The notes beneath the pieces were generated by a model. The model was given only the letters and a program-made list of their open reading frames with translations, made no database searches and was not told where the DNA came from. This document shows positions 8,442 to 19,309 of a stretch of 64,000 nucleotides of DNA, piece after piece; within the stretch, counting starts at the first letter, position 1, and the number at the start of each line of letters is the position of its first letter. The position numbers and the translations under genes are program-made. This stretch comes from an uncultured Clostridia bacterium (GTDB taxonomy: Bacteria > Bacillota > Clostridia > TANB77 > CAG-508), in contig CANPFR010000004.1 in assembly GCA_947573445.1 (NCBI GenBank), positions 62,001-126,000 of the forward strand, given 5' to 3'.

Positions 8442-8852
8442 ATGAAGGATAAAAAGTTAAAGCTCTTGTCAAAACAATGTGAAACATTTCCTCCTGTAAA
8501 TCCAGAATCTGATTTACCTCTTATTGTAACACAATACCTTCGAAAACTGGGTATCTCCCCAAATTTAACTGGTTTTACCTATCTGCGGGGTAGTATCATT
8601 AAAGTAATTAATTGCCCATCAAAAATTAATTCCATTATGCAGTTATATAATGATATTGCAAAACAAAATTCGACTACTCCTTCTAGAGTAGAGCATAGCA
8701 TCCGATATGTCATTACACTTTTGATGAAACGCGGTAACTATCAAGTTATTGATAACCTTTTTTCCTATATAATAAATTCACAAACTCGTAAACCCAGTAA
8801 CTCGGAATTTATCGCCATTATTGCAGACGATATTCGTTTAAATCTGCATTAA
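8442..8852 (+). CDS. Spo0A C-terminal-domain-like DNA-binding protein
   Basis: 136 aa with no receiver domain. Residues about 25-130 follow the Spo0A DNA-binding domain: VTQYLRKLGISPNLTGFTYL at the start, IIKVINCPSKINSIMQLY, then DIAKQNSTTPSRVEHSIRYV, which corresponds to the recognition-helix region (TTPSRVERAIRHAI in Spo0A). It should bind 0A-box-like DNA without phosphorylation control, so it may modulate Spo0A targets or act in an element-specific way. Codon 49 is CGG in the conserved YLR position, followed by G, and must be read as sense (normally Arg). Own promoter upstream and a bidirectional terminator downstream. Confidence 0.8.
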   Translation: MKDKKLKLLSKQCETFPPVNPESDLPLIVTQYLRKLGISPNLTGFTYLRGSIIKVINCPSKINSIMQLYNDIAKQNSTTPSRVEHSIRYVITLLMKRGNYQVIDNLFSYIINSQTRKPSNSEFIAIIADDIRLNLH

Positions 8853-8866
8853 AGAATCAAAACTTA

Positions 8867-8905
8867 AAACAGAAAAAAGCTCCTTTTGGGAGCTTTTTTC
8901 TGTTT
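8867..8905. terminator. bidirectional terminator between Spo0A-C-like gene and sortase
   Basis: Long stem AAACAGAAAAAAGCTCC / GGGAGCTTTTTTCTGTTT with a TTTT loop. It has T-runs in both directions and lies between the two converging genes. Confidence 0.85.
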
Positions 8906-9659
8906 ATTTTACTTCCTTCGCTTTTACAATAACCCTCTGACTACTGTCATTTGTACAAGTAATCAAAGTAATTTCCTTTCCTCCATTCGTTCTTTGGGAT
9001 GTACAGGAAACATCAGATGGGTCTACTAAATATTTATCATAAACCGAATATTTGACTGTTCTTCCTGTTAAATCTGTTAATTCTATAATTTCCCCATTTT
9101 CAAGTTTTGGAACCTTGCTAAAAAACTTACTATTCCTGTAATTATGACCAACAATACAATAATTTCCTACCTCATTTGGCTTTGGTCCCCAAAAATAACA
9201 TGGTGAAATTTTTAATAATTCATCAGTTGTTGTATTTAAAATTGGATAATTTACGCCAATTGAGGGAATATTAACAATAGCACATGTGTAATATTCTTGA
9301 CCACTACTTGTAACAGATGTATTTCTCGCTATCACTTCATTCTCAATGTTAGACTCACCTTCTACTTGTTTTGAATACACGACTTCATATGGATCTTCTG
9401 TATTCAAAATAACGACAATGGAATTATCTGAAAATTTAATGGTCGTATCATCTGCTACATTATCTTCAAATTCTAAATTTGATAAAATTTCTTGGGAAAT
9501 CGCTTCATTTTTGTTTTTATCATATTCTGCATAAATGTAATAAGAAAATAAAATACATACCAAAAAAACTGAAATAAAGAAATCAATTTTATAAATTTTT
9601 TTCTTTTTTTTCAATTCAGGTGTAATATATAATTTTTCTGAAATAAGAATTTGATTCAT
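8904..9659 (-). CDS. sortase (transpeptidase)
   Basis: 251 aa. It anchors surface proteins to the cell wall by cleaving a C-terminal sorting signal. A membrane span lies at about residues 26-44 (FFISVFLVCILFSYYIYA) and a linker at about 45-110, followed by the catalytic domain. The active-site His is in VGHNYR (near residue 170), the Cys is C235 in TLITCT and the Arg is R242 in SQRVIVKA. The TLITC context is nearest to class D or A. It is not next to an LPxTG protein; the closest surface candidate is the adhesin at 23258, whose C-terminus lacks LPxTG. Own promoter at 9686-9714. Confidence 0.9.
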   Translation of the reverse strand: MNQILISEKLYITPELKKKKKIYKIDFFISVFLVCILFSYYIYAEYDKNKNEAISQEILSNLEFEDNVADDTTIKFSDNSIVVILNTEDPYEVVYSKQVEGESNIENEVIARNTSVTSSGQEYYTCAIVNIPSIGVNYPILNTTTDELLKISPCYFWGPKPNEVGNYCIVGHNYRNSKFFSKVPKLENGEIIELTDLTGRTVKYSVYDKYLVDPSDVSCTSQRTNGGKEITLITCTNDSSQRVIVKAKEVK

Positions 9660-9685
9660 AATTTTCTCTCCTAATATACAATATT

Positions 9686-9714
9686 ATTATATCAAATATT
9701 TATGACTTTATCAA
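9686..9714 (-). promoter_or_regulatory. sigma-A promoter of the sortase gene
   Basis: On the minus strand TTGATA, a 17-bp spacer and TATAAT, 27 nt upstream of the sortase start codon region. Confidence 0.75.
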
Positions 9715-9733
9715 GGATTTTTCTTCTAAAAAA

Positions 9734-10519
9734 TCATATTTTTTTTAATTTATTTTCTATTTTCTTCTCCAGTTTTTTATTTTGTATATTAATTTCTATA
9801 ATTTCCCTATTAATGCTATCTTTTTTTCGTCTACATAAATTTTCATCTTCCAAAATGATTTTTTGATTATAAGGAAATGTATTTTTAATGTTGACAACTT
9901 GTTTTTGTATATTTTTTAAAACATAATTGTATTTTTCCTTCAACATCTTTAAGTTGGAAATTTCATCTTGAAACACATCATCATCAAAATCTTCTGCTAA
10001 TTTATGTATTTTTTTATAATTTCCTTTTTCATAATATTTTTCGATTTTAGCATATGCTTTTTTTCTTTCTTCCGATTCCTCCAAATCAAATACTGGGTTA
10101 TATAATTTTTGCAACTTAAAATAATCGACATTCATTTCTTCCATTGTGTCATAATCAAATGCATCAAATGAGCTAACTTCTATTGCTAAATCAATTTGAT
10201 GGGACATATCAGACTGAATTTTATCTTTTTTCTTAAATTCAGAATTTATTTTTCGATTAATAGCAGACATACTAATCTGTGCCTTTTTTTGCAATTTTTC
10301 ATCAATTAATTCCAGTTTTCTTAAATTTTTTCTATAAGCATTTCCAGCCACCATAAATTTATATTCCAATGCCCCAATTTTAAGCAAATAATCAATTTCA
10401 ATATCTCGGCATACATAACAACTTAGCATGTCCCTTTCCACAATTAAATTCGCAATTTGCTCCTGTAAATCATTTACTTCTAAAATTAATTTTGCATACT
10501 CTGGATGTACAATTACCAT
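9734..10519 (-). CDS. hypothetical coiled-coil protein, 261 aa
   Basis: The start at 10519 (MVIVHPEYAKL) is preceded by AAAGGAGAAG; a longer frame to 10543 runs through that SD site. The protein is Lys/Glu-rich. A helical pair with two Cys (MLSCYVCRD, near residue 35) precedes long coiled coils at about 70-105 and 195-260. There is no membrane span or enzyme motif, so it is probably a cytosolic structural or scaffold protein. Not recognised. It lies between the sortase and the rpoBC-linked Ig-like gene and is separated from the latter by a terminator. Confidence 0.6.
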   Translation of the reverse strand: MVIVHPEYAKLILEVNDLQEQIANLIVERDMLSCYVCRDIEIDYLLKIGALEYKFMVAGNAYRKNLRKLELIDEKLQKKAQISMSAINRKINSEFKKKDKIQSDMSHQIDLAIEVSSFDAFDYDTMEEMNVDYFKLQKLYNPVFDLEESEERKKAYAKIEKYYEKGNYKKIHKLAEDFDDDVFQDEISNLKMLKEKYNYVLKNIQKQVVNIKNTFPYNQKIILEDENLCRRKKDSINREIIEINIQNKKLEKKIENKLKKI

Positions 10520-10591
10520 TTTTTCTTCTCCTTTATTTTGCATATTATATCATAAAAAACTCAATTTGTGAATACAAAATTGAAAAATTAT

Positions 10592-10669
10592 AAAATAAAA
10601 AGGAGCACATAAAAAACTCGAGATTCTATATAATGTGTTGAGTTTTTTACAGCCCCTTTTTATTTTATT
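10592..10669 (-). terminator. nested-stem terminator after the rpoBC unit
   Basis: Outer stem AAAATAAAAAGG / CCTTTTTATTTT and inner stem AAAAAACTC / GAGTTTTTT. On the minus strand it ends in a T-rich run after the Ig-like gene. The core resembles the element at 38884-38951. Confidence 0.75.
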
Positions 10670-11366
10670 TCTTGATTGTTAATTTTACACTTTTTTCCAA
10701 TTCACTATAACGATCCGTTACAGTAATGGTAACATCTCCAGGTGCTACACCTGTTACAATTCCATTGGAATTAACAGTTGCGATCTTCTCATCACTTGAC
10801 TCATATTTTAATGTCTCGATGCTTGCATCAGAAGGTTTCGCAACCAACTTCATCTGAAGTGATTTTCCCACTCTTACCGTGGAATTTGTTGTTGTAAATG
10901 TCATCGAAGTAATTGGAATAATGGCACGTAAATCTAAGGTCGTCTCTAAATCGTCTTTTTTAGCAGTAATTGTTGACTTTCCAGCAGATACTGCAACAGC
11001 CATTCCATTTTTTATTTTAATACTATCTTCATTCGAAGAAGTCAACTCTACTTCACTTAAATCAACTTCTTCTCCATTTATCAATACCGATAATTTTGTG
11101 TCCTCTTTATTCTTCGTAGATAAATATTTCTTTTCTGCTAAAATCTCTATTTTGTTTTCTGGCTCTGGTTCCTCTTTTGACTCTTCTTCTGCGTCTGTAA
11201 CAGTTTCTATTTTTACTAAAGAATAACCAGCAATTTTCCCTTTATTTAAAATAATATATAAAGCTAATATAGCAAGAAGGATAAATAAAACAATGGAAAT
11301 TGGTAATATTTTAGGTCCCTTCTTTTTCGTATTTTTTTCTTTCTTATTACTTCTTTTTTTCGACAT
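10665..11366 (-). CDS. membrane-anchored bacterial Ig-like (BIG2) protein in the rpoBC unit
   Basis: 233 aa. A very basic cytosolic N-terminus (MSKKRSNKKEKNTKKKG) is followed by one membrane span (about 20-41) and an acidic linker with EEESKEEPEPEN. Two Ig-like domains follow. The second is a clear BIG2 domain (KYESSDEKIATVNSNGIVTG, then VTITVTD) and the first is related (SSNEDSIKIKNGMAVAVSAG). It is therefore displayed outside the membrane. It begins 14 nt after rpoC with its own GAGGAGA site and no promoter between, so it should be transcribed with rpoBC. That is an odd place for a surface protein and is discussed as a finding. Confidence 0.8.
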   Translation of the reverse strand: MSKKRSNKKEKNTKKKGPKILPISIVLFILLAILALYIILNKGKIAGYSLVKIETVTDAEEESKEEPEPENKIEILAEKKYLSTKNKEDTKLSVLINGEEVDLSEVELTSSNEDSIKIKNGMAVAVSAGKSTITAKKDDLETTLDLRAIIPITSMTFTTTNSTVRVGKSLQMKLVAKPSDASIETLKYESSDEKIATVNSNGIVTGVAPGDVTITVTDRYSELEKSVKLTIKK

Positions 11367-11380
11367 ATTTTCTCCTCTAT

Positions 11381-14300
11381 TTACGATTCTTCTGTTTTTA
11401 CTTCAACTTCCTCTTCTGCATTTTCCATTTCTTCAGCCTCTTCCAATTCTTCTTTAATTGTAGGTTGTGTTATTTTTGTGTTAATTTCAATATCCTGATA
11501 TGTTTTAAGCCCTGTTCCTGTTGGAATTAATTTACCAAGTATAACATTCTCTTTCAATCCTAATAATGGATCTATTTTACCTTTAATGGCTGCTTCTGTC
11601 AATACTTTCGTTGTTTCTTGGAACGATGCTGCTGACAAGAAACTTTCTGTCGCCAATGACGCTTTTGTGATACCAAGCAAAGCTCTTTTTCCAATTGCTG
11701 GTCTCTTTCCTTCTTCTTGTACTTTTCGATTGGCTTCTTCAAATTCTAATAAATCCACAAGTGAAGCACCATATAAACTTGTATCACCAGGATCTTCAAT
11801 TCTTACTTTTTTAAGCATTTGCCTTGCAATTACTTCAATATGTTTATCATTAATATCAACACCTTGATTTCGATACACTTTTTGTACTTCAGCAATAATA
11901 TATTTATATACACCTTCTGCACCTTTGATAAGAAGCAATTCATTCGGATTGATTGATCCTTCTGTCAATGGATCACCTGCTTCTACCTCTTGCCCATCTT
12001 TTACTTTTAATTTAGAACCAAAGCTAATTGCGTACTTTTTGCTATCATCTTTCGAAGTTACAATTACTTCTTTTCTCTTCTTCTCATCATTAATTTTTAC
12101 AGTACCAGAAATTTCAGCAATCACAGCAACACCTTTTGGATTTCTAGCCTCAAACAATTCTTCAACTCTAGGAAGACCTTGTGTAATATCGCCTCCTGCA
12201 ACACCTCCTGTGTGGAATGTTCTCATTGTAAGCTGTGTTCCTGGCTCACCAATTGATTGAGCAGCAATAATACCAACTGACTCACCCTTATTAACAATTT
12301 TTCTAGTTGCCAATCCCATACCATAACACTTACTACAAGCTCCATGTTTGCATTTACAACCCAAAATTGAACGTACACTAACTTTTGTGATACCTGCCTT
12401 TACAATTTGTTTTGCAATTGCTTCTGTAATCATTGTGTCAGTATCAACAATTAAATCATCTGTTTCTGGGTTTTTTAAGTCTTCTAATACAAATCTTCCG
12501 ACTAATCTTTCTTCCAATCCTTCAATAATCTGGTTACCATCTTTGATATCTTCTAATTCAATTCCATCATGAGAACCACAATCATCTTCTATAATAATAA
12601 TATCTTGTGAAACGTCAACTAATCTTCTTGTTAAATATCCTGAATCGGCTGTTCTCAAGGCTGTATCAGCCAAACCTTTTCTGGCACCATGGGAAGAAAT
12701 GAAATATTCCAAAGCATCCAAACCTTCACGGAAACAAGATTTAATTGGAATTTCAACGGCTTTACCTGATGTATTAGCCATAAGTCCTCTCATACCAGCA
12801 ATTTGTCTTAACTGATTCATGTTACCACGTGCTCCAGATTGTGCCATCATATAGATTGGATTAAGTTCATCAAAATTATCTTTCATAGCTTGTGTAACAT
12901 CATCAGTTGCTTTTTCCCATACTTTAATAATAGCATCATAACGTTCATCGTTAGTAATCATACCTCTTTGATACTGTTTGAAAATTTTTCCAACATCTTC
13001 ATCTGCTTTTGCTAAAATGTCTTTTTTAGCTTCTGGAACAGCAACATCAACAACAGACACTGTAATCGCACCTTTGGTTGAATATTTATAACCAGTTGCT
13101 TTAATATAATCTAGTACATCAGCAGTTTCTGATAACCCATGAACATTGATACATTTTGAAACTATTGTCCCCAAATTCTTTTTGATAACTGGGAAATTAA
13201 TTTCCAAATCAAATTCATTTTCAGGATCATTTCTATCTACAAATCCTAAATCTTGTGGAATTCCTTGGTTATAGATTAAACGACCAATCGTTGTTTCAAT
13301 CGTTTTAGTACGAACATTTCCCTCTTCATCTTCTTTAAATCTTCTTACTTTGATTTTACAATGTAAGCCAACATCACCATTTTGATAAGCAAGCATAGCT
13401 TCATCTTCATCTTTGAAATACATGCCTTCGCCTTTTTCGCCATCAATTTGAACAGTCAAATAATAAGCACCTAATATCATATCTTGGGTTGGTACAGTAA
13501 CTGGCTTACCATCTTGTGGTTTCAATAAGTTATTGACAGATAGCATTAAAAATCTTGCTTCTGCAATTGCTTCTGGTGTTAGTGGAACGTGAACCGCCAT
13601 TTGATCACCATCAAAGTCGGCATTAAATGCTGTACACACAAGCGGATGAAGTTTAATTGCCCTACCTTCTACCAAAATTGGTTGAAAAGCTTGAATACCA
13701 AGTCTATGAAGTGTTGGTGCACGGTTTAACATAACTGGATGGTCTTGAATCACTTCTTCCAAAATATCCCAAATTTCTGCTTTTTGCTTTTCTACCATTC
13801 TTTTGGCATTTTTAATATTATGTGCAATGCCACGTCCTACCAATTCTCTCATAACAAATGGTTTAAATAACTCAACTGCCATTTCTTTTGGAAGTCCACA
13901 TTGGTAAATTTTAAGTTCTGGACCAACAACGATAACCGAACGTCCTGAATAGTCAACCCTTTTACCAAGCAAGTTTTGACGGAAACGTCCTTGCTTTCCT
14001 TTTAACATATCAGATAAGGATTTCAAAGCTCTATTTCCAGCTCCTGTAACTGGTCTTCCACGTCTACCATTGTCAATTAAAGCATCTACTGATTCTTGTA
14101 ACATACGTTTTTCGTTTCTGACAATAATTTCTGGTGCTCCTAATTCTAATAATCTTTTTAAACGATTATTTCTATTAATCACACGTCGATACAAATCATT
14201 TAAATCAGAGGTTGCAAATCGTCCACCATCTAATTGAACCATTGGTCTTATTTCTGGTGGAATCACTGGTACAACACTCATAACCATCCATTCTGGTTTA

Positions 14301-14965
14301 TTGCCAGACATTCTAAACGACTCAACTGTATCCAATCTTTTTACTAATTTGGCTTTTTTCTGCTCACTTGCTTTGGCAATTTCCTTTTTTAATTTTTCAG
14401 ATAATTTATCAATATCAACTTCTTTTAATAATTTTTGGATTGCCTCTGCTCCCATTTCTGCTTTAAAAGAACCTCTTCCAAATTTTTCTTCTGCTTCATG
14501 ATATTCCTTTTCATTGATCACTTGATATTTTTGCAAATCAGTTGTTCCTTTATCAGTTACGATATAAGAAGAAAAATAAATCACTCGTTCCAAGCTTCTT
14601 GGCGAAATATCAAGTAACAAAGCAACTCTACTTGGAATTCCTTTAAAGTACCAAATATGAGCTACTGGGGCAGCTAGTTCAATATGCCCCATTCTCTCTC
14701 TTCTTACCTTTGAAGTTGTTACCTCAACACCACAACGATCACAGACAATTCCTTTGTATCTCACTCTTTTGTATTTTCCACAATGACATTCCCAGTCTTT
14801 CGTTGGACCAAATATTTTCTCACAAAATAATCCATCTTTTTCTGGCTTTAGTGTTCTATAATTGATTGTTTCTGGTTTTTTGACTTCACCATGAGACCAT
14901 TCTCTTACTTTATCATCTGAAGCCAAACCAATTTTCAATTTATTAAAAACTTCTAATTCTTCCAA
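11381..14965 (-). CDS. rpoC: DNA-directed RNA polymerase subunit beta'
   Basis: 1194 aa, the usual bacterial length without large insertions. The N-terminal zinc site is [20 protein letters not shown]. The catalytic magnesium loop is [15 protein letters not shown]. The bridge-helix and trigger-loop regions are intact ([20 protein letters not shown]), and the second zinc site is [13 protein letters not shown]. The last ~25 residues are acidic. It forms the active centre with RpoB. It lies 124 nt after rpoB without a terminator. No in-frame CGG codon is used anywhere in this gene, in line with the window-wide avoidance described in the findings. Confidence 0.98.
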   Translation of the reverse strand: MEELEVFNKLKIGLASDDKVREWSHGEVKKPETINYRTLKPEKDGLFCEKIFGPTKDWECHCGKYKRVRYKGIVCDRCGVEVTTSKVRRERMGHIELAAPVAHIWYFKGIPSRVALLLDISPRSLERVIYFSSYIVTDKGTTDLQKYQVINEKEYHEAEEKFGRGSFKAEMGAEAIQKLLKEVDIDKLSEKLKKEIAKASEQKKAKLVKRLDTVESFRMSGNKPEWMVMSVVPVIPPEIRPMVQLDGGRFATSDLNDLYRRVINRNNRLKRLLELGAPEIIVRNEKRMLQESVDALIDNGRRGRPVTGAGNRALKSLSDMLKGKQGRFRQNLLGKRVDYSGRSVIVVGPELKIYQCGLPKEMAVELFKPFVMRELVGRGIAHNIKNAKRMVEKQKAEIWDILEEVIQDHPVMLNRAPTLHRLGIQAFQPILVEGRAIKLHPLVCTAFNADFDGDQMAVHVPLTPEAIAEARFLMLSVNNLLKPQDGKPVTVPTQDMILGAYYLTVQIDGEKGEGMYFKDEDEAMLAYQNGDVGLHCKIKVRRFKEDEEGNVRTKTIETTIGRLIYNQGIPQDLGFVDRNDPENEFDLEINFPVIKKNLGTIVSKCINVHGLSETADVLDYIKATGYKYSTKGAITVSVVDVAVPEAKKDILAKADEDVGKIFKQYQRGMITNDERYDAIIKVWEKATDDVTQAMKDNFDELNPIYMMAQSGARGNMNQLRQIAGMRGLMANTSGKAVEIPIKSCFREGLDALEYFISSHGARKGLADTALRTADSGYLTRRLVDVSQDIIIIEDDCGSHDGIELEDIKDGNQIIEGLEERLVGRFVLEDLKNPETDDLIVDTDTMITEAIAKQIVKAGITKVSVRSILGCKCKHGACSKCYGMGLATRKIVNKGESVGIIAAQSIGEPGTQLTMRTFHTGGVAGGDITQGLPRVEELFEARNPKGVAVIAEISGTVKINDEKKRKEVIVTSKDDSKKYAISFGSKLKVKDGQEVEAGDPLTEGSINPNELLLIKGAEGVYKYIIAEVQKVYRNQGVDINDKHIEVIARQMLKKVRIEDPGDTSLYGASLVDLLEFEEANRKVQEEGKRPAIGKRALLGITKASLATESFLSAASFQETTKVLTEAAIKGKIDPLLGLKENVILGKLIPTGTGLKTYQDIEINTKITQPTIKEELEEAEEMENAEEEVEVKTEES

Positions 14966-15089
14966 TTTCTAGCCCCCTCTAAATATTTTTGGGTTTTTTA
15001 CAACCATTTTCTATTTTGAATATCCACCGCTGTACAGAATTCTTGTCACCCAAAACACTACAGTTGTAATATTAAGTTAAATTTGTTTT

Positions 15090-18000
15090 TTATTCAATAA
15101 TATCATCATCATTATCCAAATTATCATTTGCTAAATCATTGTCAAATAGTAATTCATCTTCTTCACTATCTAATTTGTTGATATCTTCATCATCTGGTAA
15201 TTCTTCTTCATCTAATATGTTGGTGTAGAATTCGTCTTCATTTTCTTCGATGATTTCATCATCATCCATTTCTGCTAGTTCATCTTCTTCCATTTCTTCA
15301 TCACTAATGATGATTTCATCTTCTAATTCTACTTCGCCTTCTTCAGCGTTTTCCTTGATTTCAATTTCTTCATCTTTGTCACTATATAACGTCACATCCA
15401 AGCCTAAAGATTGCAATTCTTTAATCAATACCTTAAATGACTCTGGAATACCTGGAGCAGGAATATTTTCACCCTTTACAATAGCTTCATATGTTTTTAC
15501 TCTACCCACAACATCATCTGACTTCATCGTCAAAATTTCTTGTAATGTATAAGCTGCACCATATGCCTCCAATGCCCAAACTTCCATCTCTCCAAAACGT
15601 TGTCCACCAAATTGCGCTTTACCTCCAAGAGGTTGTTGGGTAACAAGTGAGTATGGACCAGTTGAACGAGCATGGATTTTATCATCAACCAAATGGTGAA
15701 GTTTAAGCATATACATAACACCAACCGTGATTGGATGATCAAATGGATCACCTGTTCTTCCATCATAAAGAATCGTTTTTCCACTTGTCTCTAATCCTGC
15801 CATTTCAAGCATATCTTCAATATCTTGTTCGGTTGCACCGTCAAATACTGGGGTTGCCATTTTCCAACCTAACATTCTTGCAGCAGCTCCCAAATGAACT
15901 TCAAGCACCTGCCCTAAGTTCATACGAGATGGTACACCAAGTGGATTAAGAACAACATCAACTGGTGTTCCATCTGGTAAAAATGGCATATCTTCAACTG
16001 GCAATATTCTTGAAATAACACCTTTGTTACCATGTCTACCTGCCATTTTATCACCAACTGATATTTTTCTTTTTTGTGCAATATACACACGAATAATCTG
16101 ATTCACACCAGGACCTAATTCATCAGAATTTTCTCTAGTAAATACTTTAACATCAACAATTGTTCCAGCTTCTCCATGAGGCACACGAAGGGAAGTATCT
16201 CTGACTTCTCTTGCTTTTTCACCAAAAATCGCACGAAGCAATCTTTCTTCAGCTGTTAACTCGGTTTCTCCTTTTGGTGTAACTTTACCAACTAAAATAT
16301 CACCTGGTCCAACTTCAGCACCAATACGAATAATTCCATCTTCATTCAAATCCCTTAAAGCATCTTCACCAACGTTTGGTATGTCTCTTGTAATTTCTTC
16401 TGGACCTAATTTCGTATCACGGCATTCACAATCATAATCTTCTATATGAATAGATGTTAAAACATCTTCTTTAACCAAATTCTCTGATAGTAAAATTGCA
16501 TCCTCGTAGTTATAACCTTCCCATGTTGTGAACGCAATTAATAGATTTTTACCTAAGGCCATTTCTCCTTTGTCAGTTGCTGGTCCATCCGCGATGACAT
16601 CTCCACGTTTTACAATTTCACCTTCTCTAACAATTGGCCTTTGGTTAATACAAGTCGCACCATTCGTTCTTTTAAACTTTCTTAAAACGTAAGTTCTCAA
16701 TTTGCCTGATTCTTCTTTGATAACAATTTCATCACCAACAACTTTTTGAACAACACCATTGTCTTCTGCGATGACAACAACTCCAGAATCTTTAGCAGCT
16801 TTGTATTCAATACCAGTTCCAACCATTGGTGAATCTGTAATCATCAGTGGAACCGCTTGACGTTGCATGTTAGCCCCCATTAAAGCACGGTTTGCATCAT
16901 CATGCTCTAAGAAAGGTATCATAGCAGCACCAACAGACACCAATTGCTTTGGTGAAATATCTAAGTAATCTACTCTATTTTTCTCAATTTCTTTGATTTC
17001 TTCACGTTCTCTAACACGAATTCTTGGATTAGTTAAACAATTCTTTTCATCAACTGGTTCTGAAGCTTGTGCAATAATAAACTTATCTTCTTCATCAGCT
17101 GTCATGTATTCTACTTCATCAGTCACTTTGCCAGTTGTTTTATCAACTTTTCGATATGGTGTTTCAATAAATCCATAATCATTAATAATCGCAAATGTCG
17201 AAAGTGCTGAAATCAATCCAATATTTGGTCCTTCTGGTGATTCAATAGGACATAATCTACCATAATGGGTATAATGAATATCACGAACTTCGAAACCTGC
17301 TCTTTCTCTAGACAATCCACCTGGTCCCAAAGCCGAAATTCTTCTCTTATGTGTCAATTCTGAAAGAGGATTCGTTTGATCCATGAATTGTGACAATTGA
17401 GAACTTCCAAAAAATTCTCTAATCGATGATGTAATTGGTTTTGTATTAATCAAACTTTGTGGTGTTACAACATCTAAATCTTGAAGAGTCATCCTCTCAC
17501 GAACTACTCTTTCCAATCTTGTCAAACCAATTCTGAATTGGTTTTGTAGAAGTTCTCCAACACATCTAATACGTCTATTTCCTAAATGATCAATATCATC
17601 TGTTTTTCCCAATCTTGGTTTTTCTGGGGATGATATATAAGTATTGTATTCTAAGTTTAATAGATAGTTTACAGAAGCCAAAATATCTTCTGTTACTACA
17701 TGTTTTGGAATTAATTCATCTATTCTTTCTTCAATGGCTTTTTTCAAAGCTTTGTCATCTTTAGCATTTTCTAAAATATTGTTTAATATTTCATAATTCA
17801 CATCTACTTTTATTTTCAGTTCATCAGCGATTTCAGGATTAATAAAAGCTTTAATATCAACAACACCATTTCCAATTACTTTCGCTTTTTTATCTTCAAT
17901 TTTAACATAAACACTATTAATACCAGAATTTTGAATTTCACGTGCCACTTCTCTTGAAATCACTTCATCTTTTTCTACAAAAACTTCTCCTGTTTCAGGA

Positions 18001-18890
18001 TTTGCAATTGTTTCATAGGCGATGTGGTTGGCAATTCTATCTGCTAAACATAATTTTTTGTTAAATTTATAACGACCAACTTTGGATAAATCGTAACGTC
18101 TATTATCAAAAAATAATCCATTGAATAAATTACGAGCAGCATCAACAGTTGGAAGTTCACCTGGTCTTAATTTTTTGTAAATTTCGATTAAGGCATCATC
18201 TGTTGTTTTAATTGGATCTTTGGCTATGGTGGCCAAGATTTTATCTTCTTCTCCGAAAAAATCAAGTATTTTATCGTCTGTATCTAAGCCAATTGCTCTT
18301 AATAAACAAGTTACTGGTAATTTTCTGGTACGATCAATTCGAACATAAAATATGTCATTACTATCTGTTTCATATTCAAGCCATGCTCCACGAATTGGCA
18401 TAATAGTTGCTGTATACAATTTTTTTCCAACTTTATCGTAAGATGAATCATAATAGCATCCTGGTGAACGAACTAATTGACTGACAACCACTCTTTCTGC
18501 ACCATTAATTACAAATGTACCACTGTCTGTCATAAGTGGAAAATCACCTAAATAAATCTCTTGTTCTTTGATTTCACCAGTTTCACGGTTAATCAAACGT
18601 ACTTTTACATGTAGTCTGGTTGAATAAGTCGCATCTCTTTCTTTTGCTTCTTCCAAAGTATACTTTGTTTTTTCTTCCATATAGTAATCAAAAAATTCCA
18701 AAACTAGATTTCCCGAATAATCAATAATAGGCGAAATATCTCTTAATACTTCACCTAATCCTTCATTAATAAACCAGTCATATGAATCTTTTTGTACTTT
18801 TAAAAGATTAGGTATTTCAATAAAATCTCCAATCTTTGAAAAAGTTTTACGCACACATTTTTCGTGCTTGACATCTTTTACCTTTACCAA
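15090..18890 (-). CDS. rpoB: DNA-directed RNA polymerase subunit beta
   Basis: 1266 aa from TTG 18890, chosen because AAAGGTGG lies 8 nt upstream and the family normally starts near this point ([20 protein letters not shown]). The longer frame to 18962 has no SD site. The rifampicin region is [20 protein letters not shown] with [10 protein letters not shown] following. [13 protein letters not shown] and [15 protein letters not shown] are intact. The C-terminus carries an extension of about 95 residues made mostly of Glu, Asp and Ile. Neither rplJ nor rplL precedes it; instead there is a dedicated promoter and a structured leader. No in-frame CGG codon. Confidence 0.97.
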   Translation of the reverse strand: MVKVKDVKHEKCVRKTFSKIGDFIEIPNLLKVQKDSYDWFINEGLGEVLRDISPIIDYSGNLVLEFFDYYMEEKTKYTLEEAKERDATYSTRLHVKVRLINRETGEIKEQEIYLGDFPLMTDSGTFVINGAERVVVSQLVRSPGCYYDSSYDKVGKKLYTATIMPIRGAWLEYETDSNDIFYVRIDRTRKLPVTCLLRAIGLDTDDKILDFFGEEDKILATIAKDPIKTTDDALIEIYKKLRPGELPTVDAARNLFNGLFFDNRRYDLSKVGRYKFNKKLCLADRIANHIAYETIANPETGEVFVEKDEVISREVAREIQNSGINSVYVKIEDKKAKVIGNGVVDIKAFINPEIADELKIKVDVNYEILNNILENAKDDKALKKAIEERIDELIPKHVVTEDILASVNYLLNLEYNTYISSPEKPRLGKTDDIDHLGNRRIRCVGELLQNQFRIGLTRLERVVRERMTLQDLDVVTPQSLINTKPITSSIREFFGSSQLSQFMDQTNPLSELTHKRRISALGPGGLSRERAGFEVRDIHYTHYGRLCPIESPEGPNIGLISALSTFAIINDYGFIETPYRKVDKTTGKVTDEVEYMTADEEDKFIIAQASEPVDEKNCLTNPRIRVREREEIKEIEKNRVDYLDISPKQLVSVGAAMIPFLEHDDANRALMGANMQRQAVPLMITDSPMVGTGIEYKAAKDSGVVVIAEDNGVVQKVVGDEIVIKEESGKLRTYVLRKFKRTNGATCINQRPIVREGEIVKRGDVIADGPATDKGEMALGKNLLIAFTTWEGYNYEDAILLSENLVKEDVLTSIHIEDYDCECRDTKLGPEEITRDIPNVGEDALRDLNEDGIIRIGAEVGPGDILVGKVTPKGETELTAEERLLRAIFGEKAREVRDTSLRVPHGEAGTIVDVKVFTRENSDELGPGVNQIIRVYIAQKRKISVGDKMAGRHGNKGVISRILPVEDMPFLPDGTPVDVVLNPLGVPSRMNLGQVLEVHLGAAARMLGWKMATPVFDGATEQDIEDMLEMAGLETSGKTILYDGRTGDPFDHPITVGVMYMLKLHHLVDDKIHARSTGPYSLVTQQPLGGKAQFGGQRFGEMEVWALEAYGAAYTLQEILTMKSDDVVGRVKTYEAIVKGENIPAPGIPESFKVLIKELQSLGLDVTLYSDKDEEIEIKENAEEGEVELEDEIIISDEEMEEDELAEMDDDEIIEENEDEFYTNILDEEELPDDEDINKLDSEEDELLFDNDLANDNLDNDDDIIE

Positions 18891-18958
18891 AATAAAAACC
18901 ACCTTTATTCCAAATTTAGCAGGTAATATATGAACTTTATTTTCCAAGTCCCTCTTAT

Positions 18959-19028
18959 GCAAAAGGTTGTTATTTTAAAACCAATATCCCTGCTTAAAAA
19001 TATCATTTTAAAATAGTTCCTCTTTTGC
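18959..19028 (-). promoter_or_regulatory. long stem-loop in the rpoB leader
   Basis: Two nested perfect stems: GCAAAAG (18959-18965) pairs with CTTTTGC (19022-19028), and TATTTTAAAA (18971-18980) pairs with TTTTAAAATA (19006-19015), with a 25-nt loop. It lies in the ~195-nt leader between the promoter and the rpoB start. There is no T-run, so it is more likely a protein-binding or stability element than a terminator. Confidence 0.55.
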
Positions 19029-19085
19029 CTAATTCCTCTTGAAAAACGAAAATTATATAACGGTTTTGTATAAAATTACCAAAAT

Positions 19086-19114
19086 ATTATACCTTATTTT
19101 TCCAAAATAGTCAA
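19086..19114 (-). promoter_or_regulatory. sigma-A promoter of rpoBC
   Basis: TTGACT, a 17-bp spacer and TATAAT on the minus strand. The only good promoter between rpoB and the next gene upstream. Confidence 0.85.
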
Positions 19115-19271
19115 GCTTTTTTTGATAAATTTTCTTACTATTTTTCAAATCAAAAATGTGCATTTTGAGGCCATTTTTTTCAAATTTTAGAAAAAAATGA
19201 CTAAAAAGCCCAAAAAATTGACTTGTAGAGCATTTAGACGTTTCCTAGAGTCATAAAAAACATGATACGAT

Positions 19272-19299
19272 AAAAACAGGAGCCATTTGGCCCCTGTTT
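19272..19299. terminator. terminator after the KH-like protein gene
   Basis: Stem AAACAGGAGCC / GGCCCCTGTTT with a short loop and flanking A/T runs. It lies 11 nt after the stop of the minus-strand gene at 19310. Confidence 0.8.
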
Positions 19300-19309
19300 C
19301 ATTTCTCTC

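Noticed and set aside
15250..15552. Ser-rich plus-strand open frame over the rpoB tail
   Set aside because: Complement of the acidic Glu/Asp codons; no ribosome binding site.
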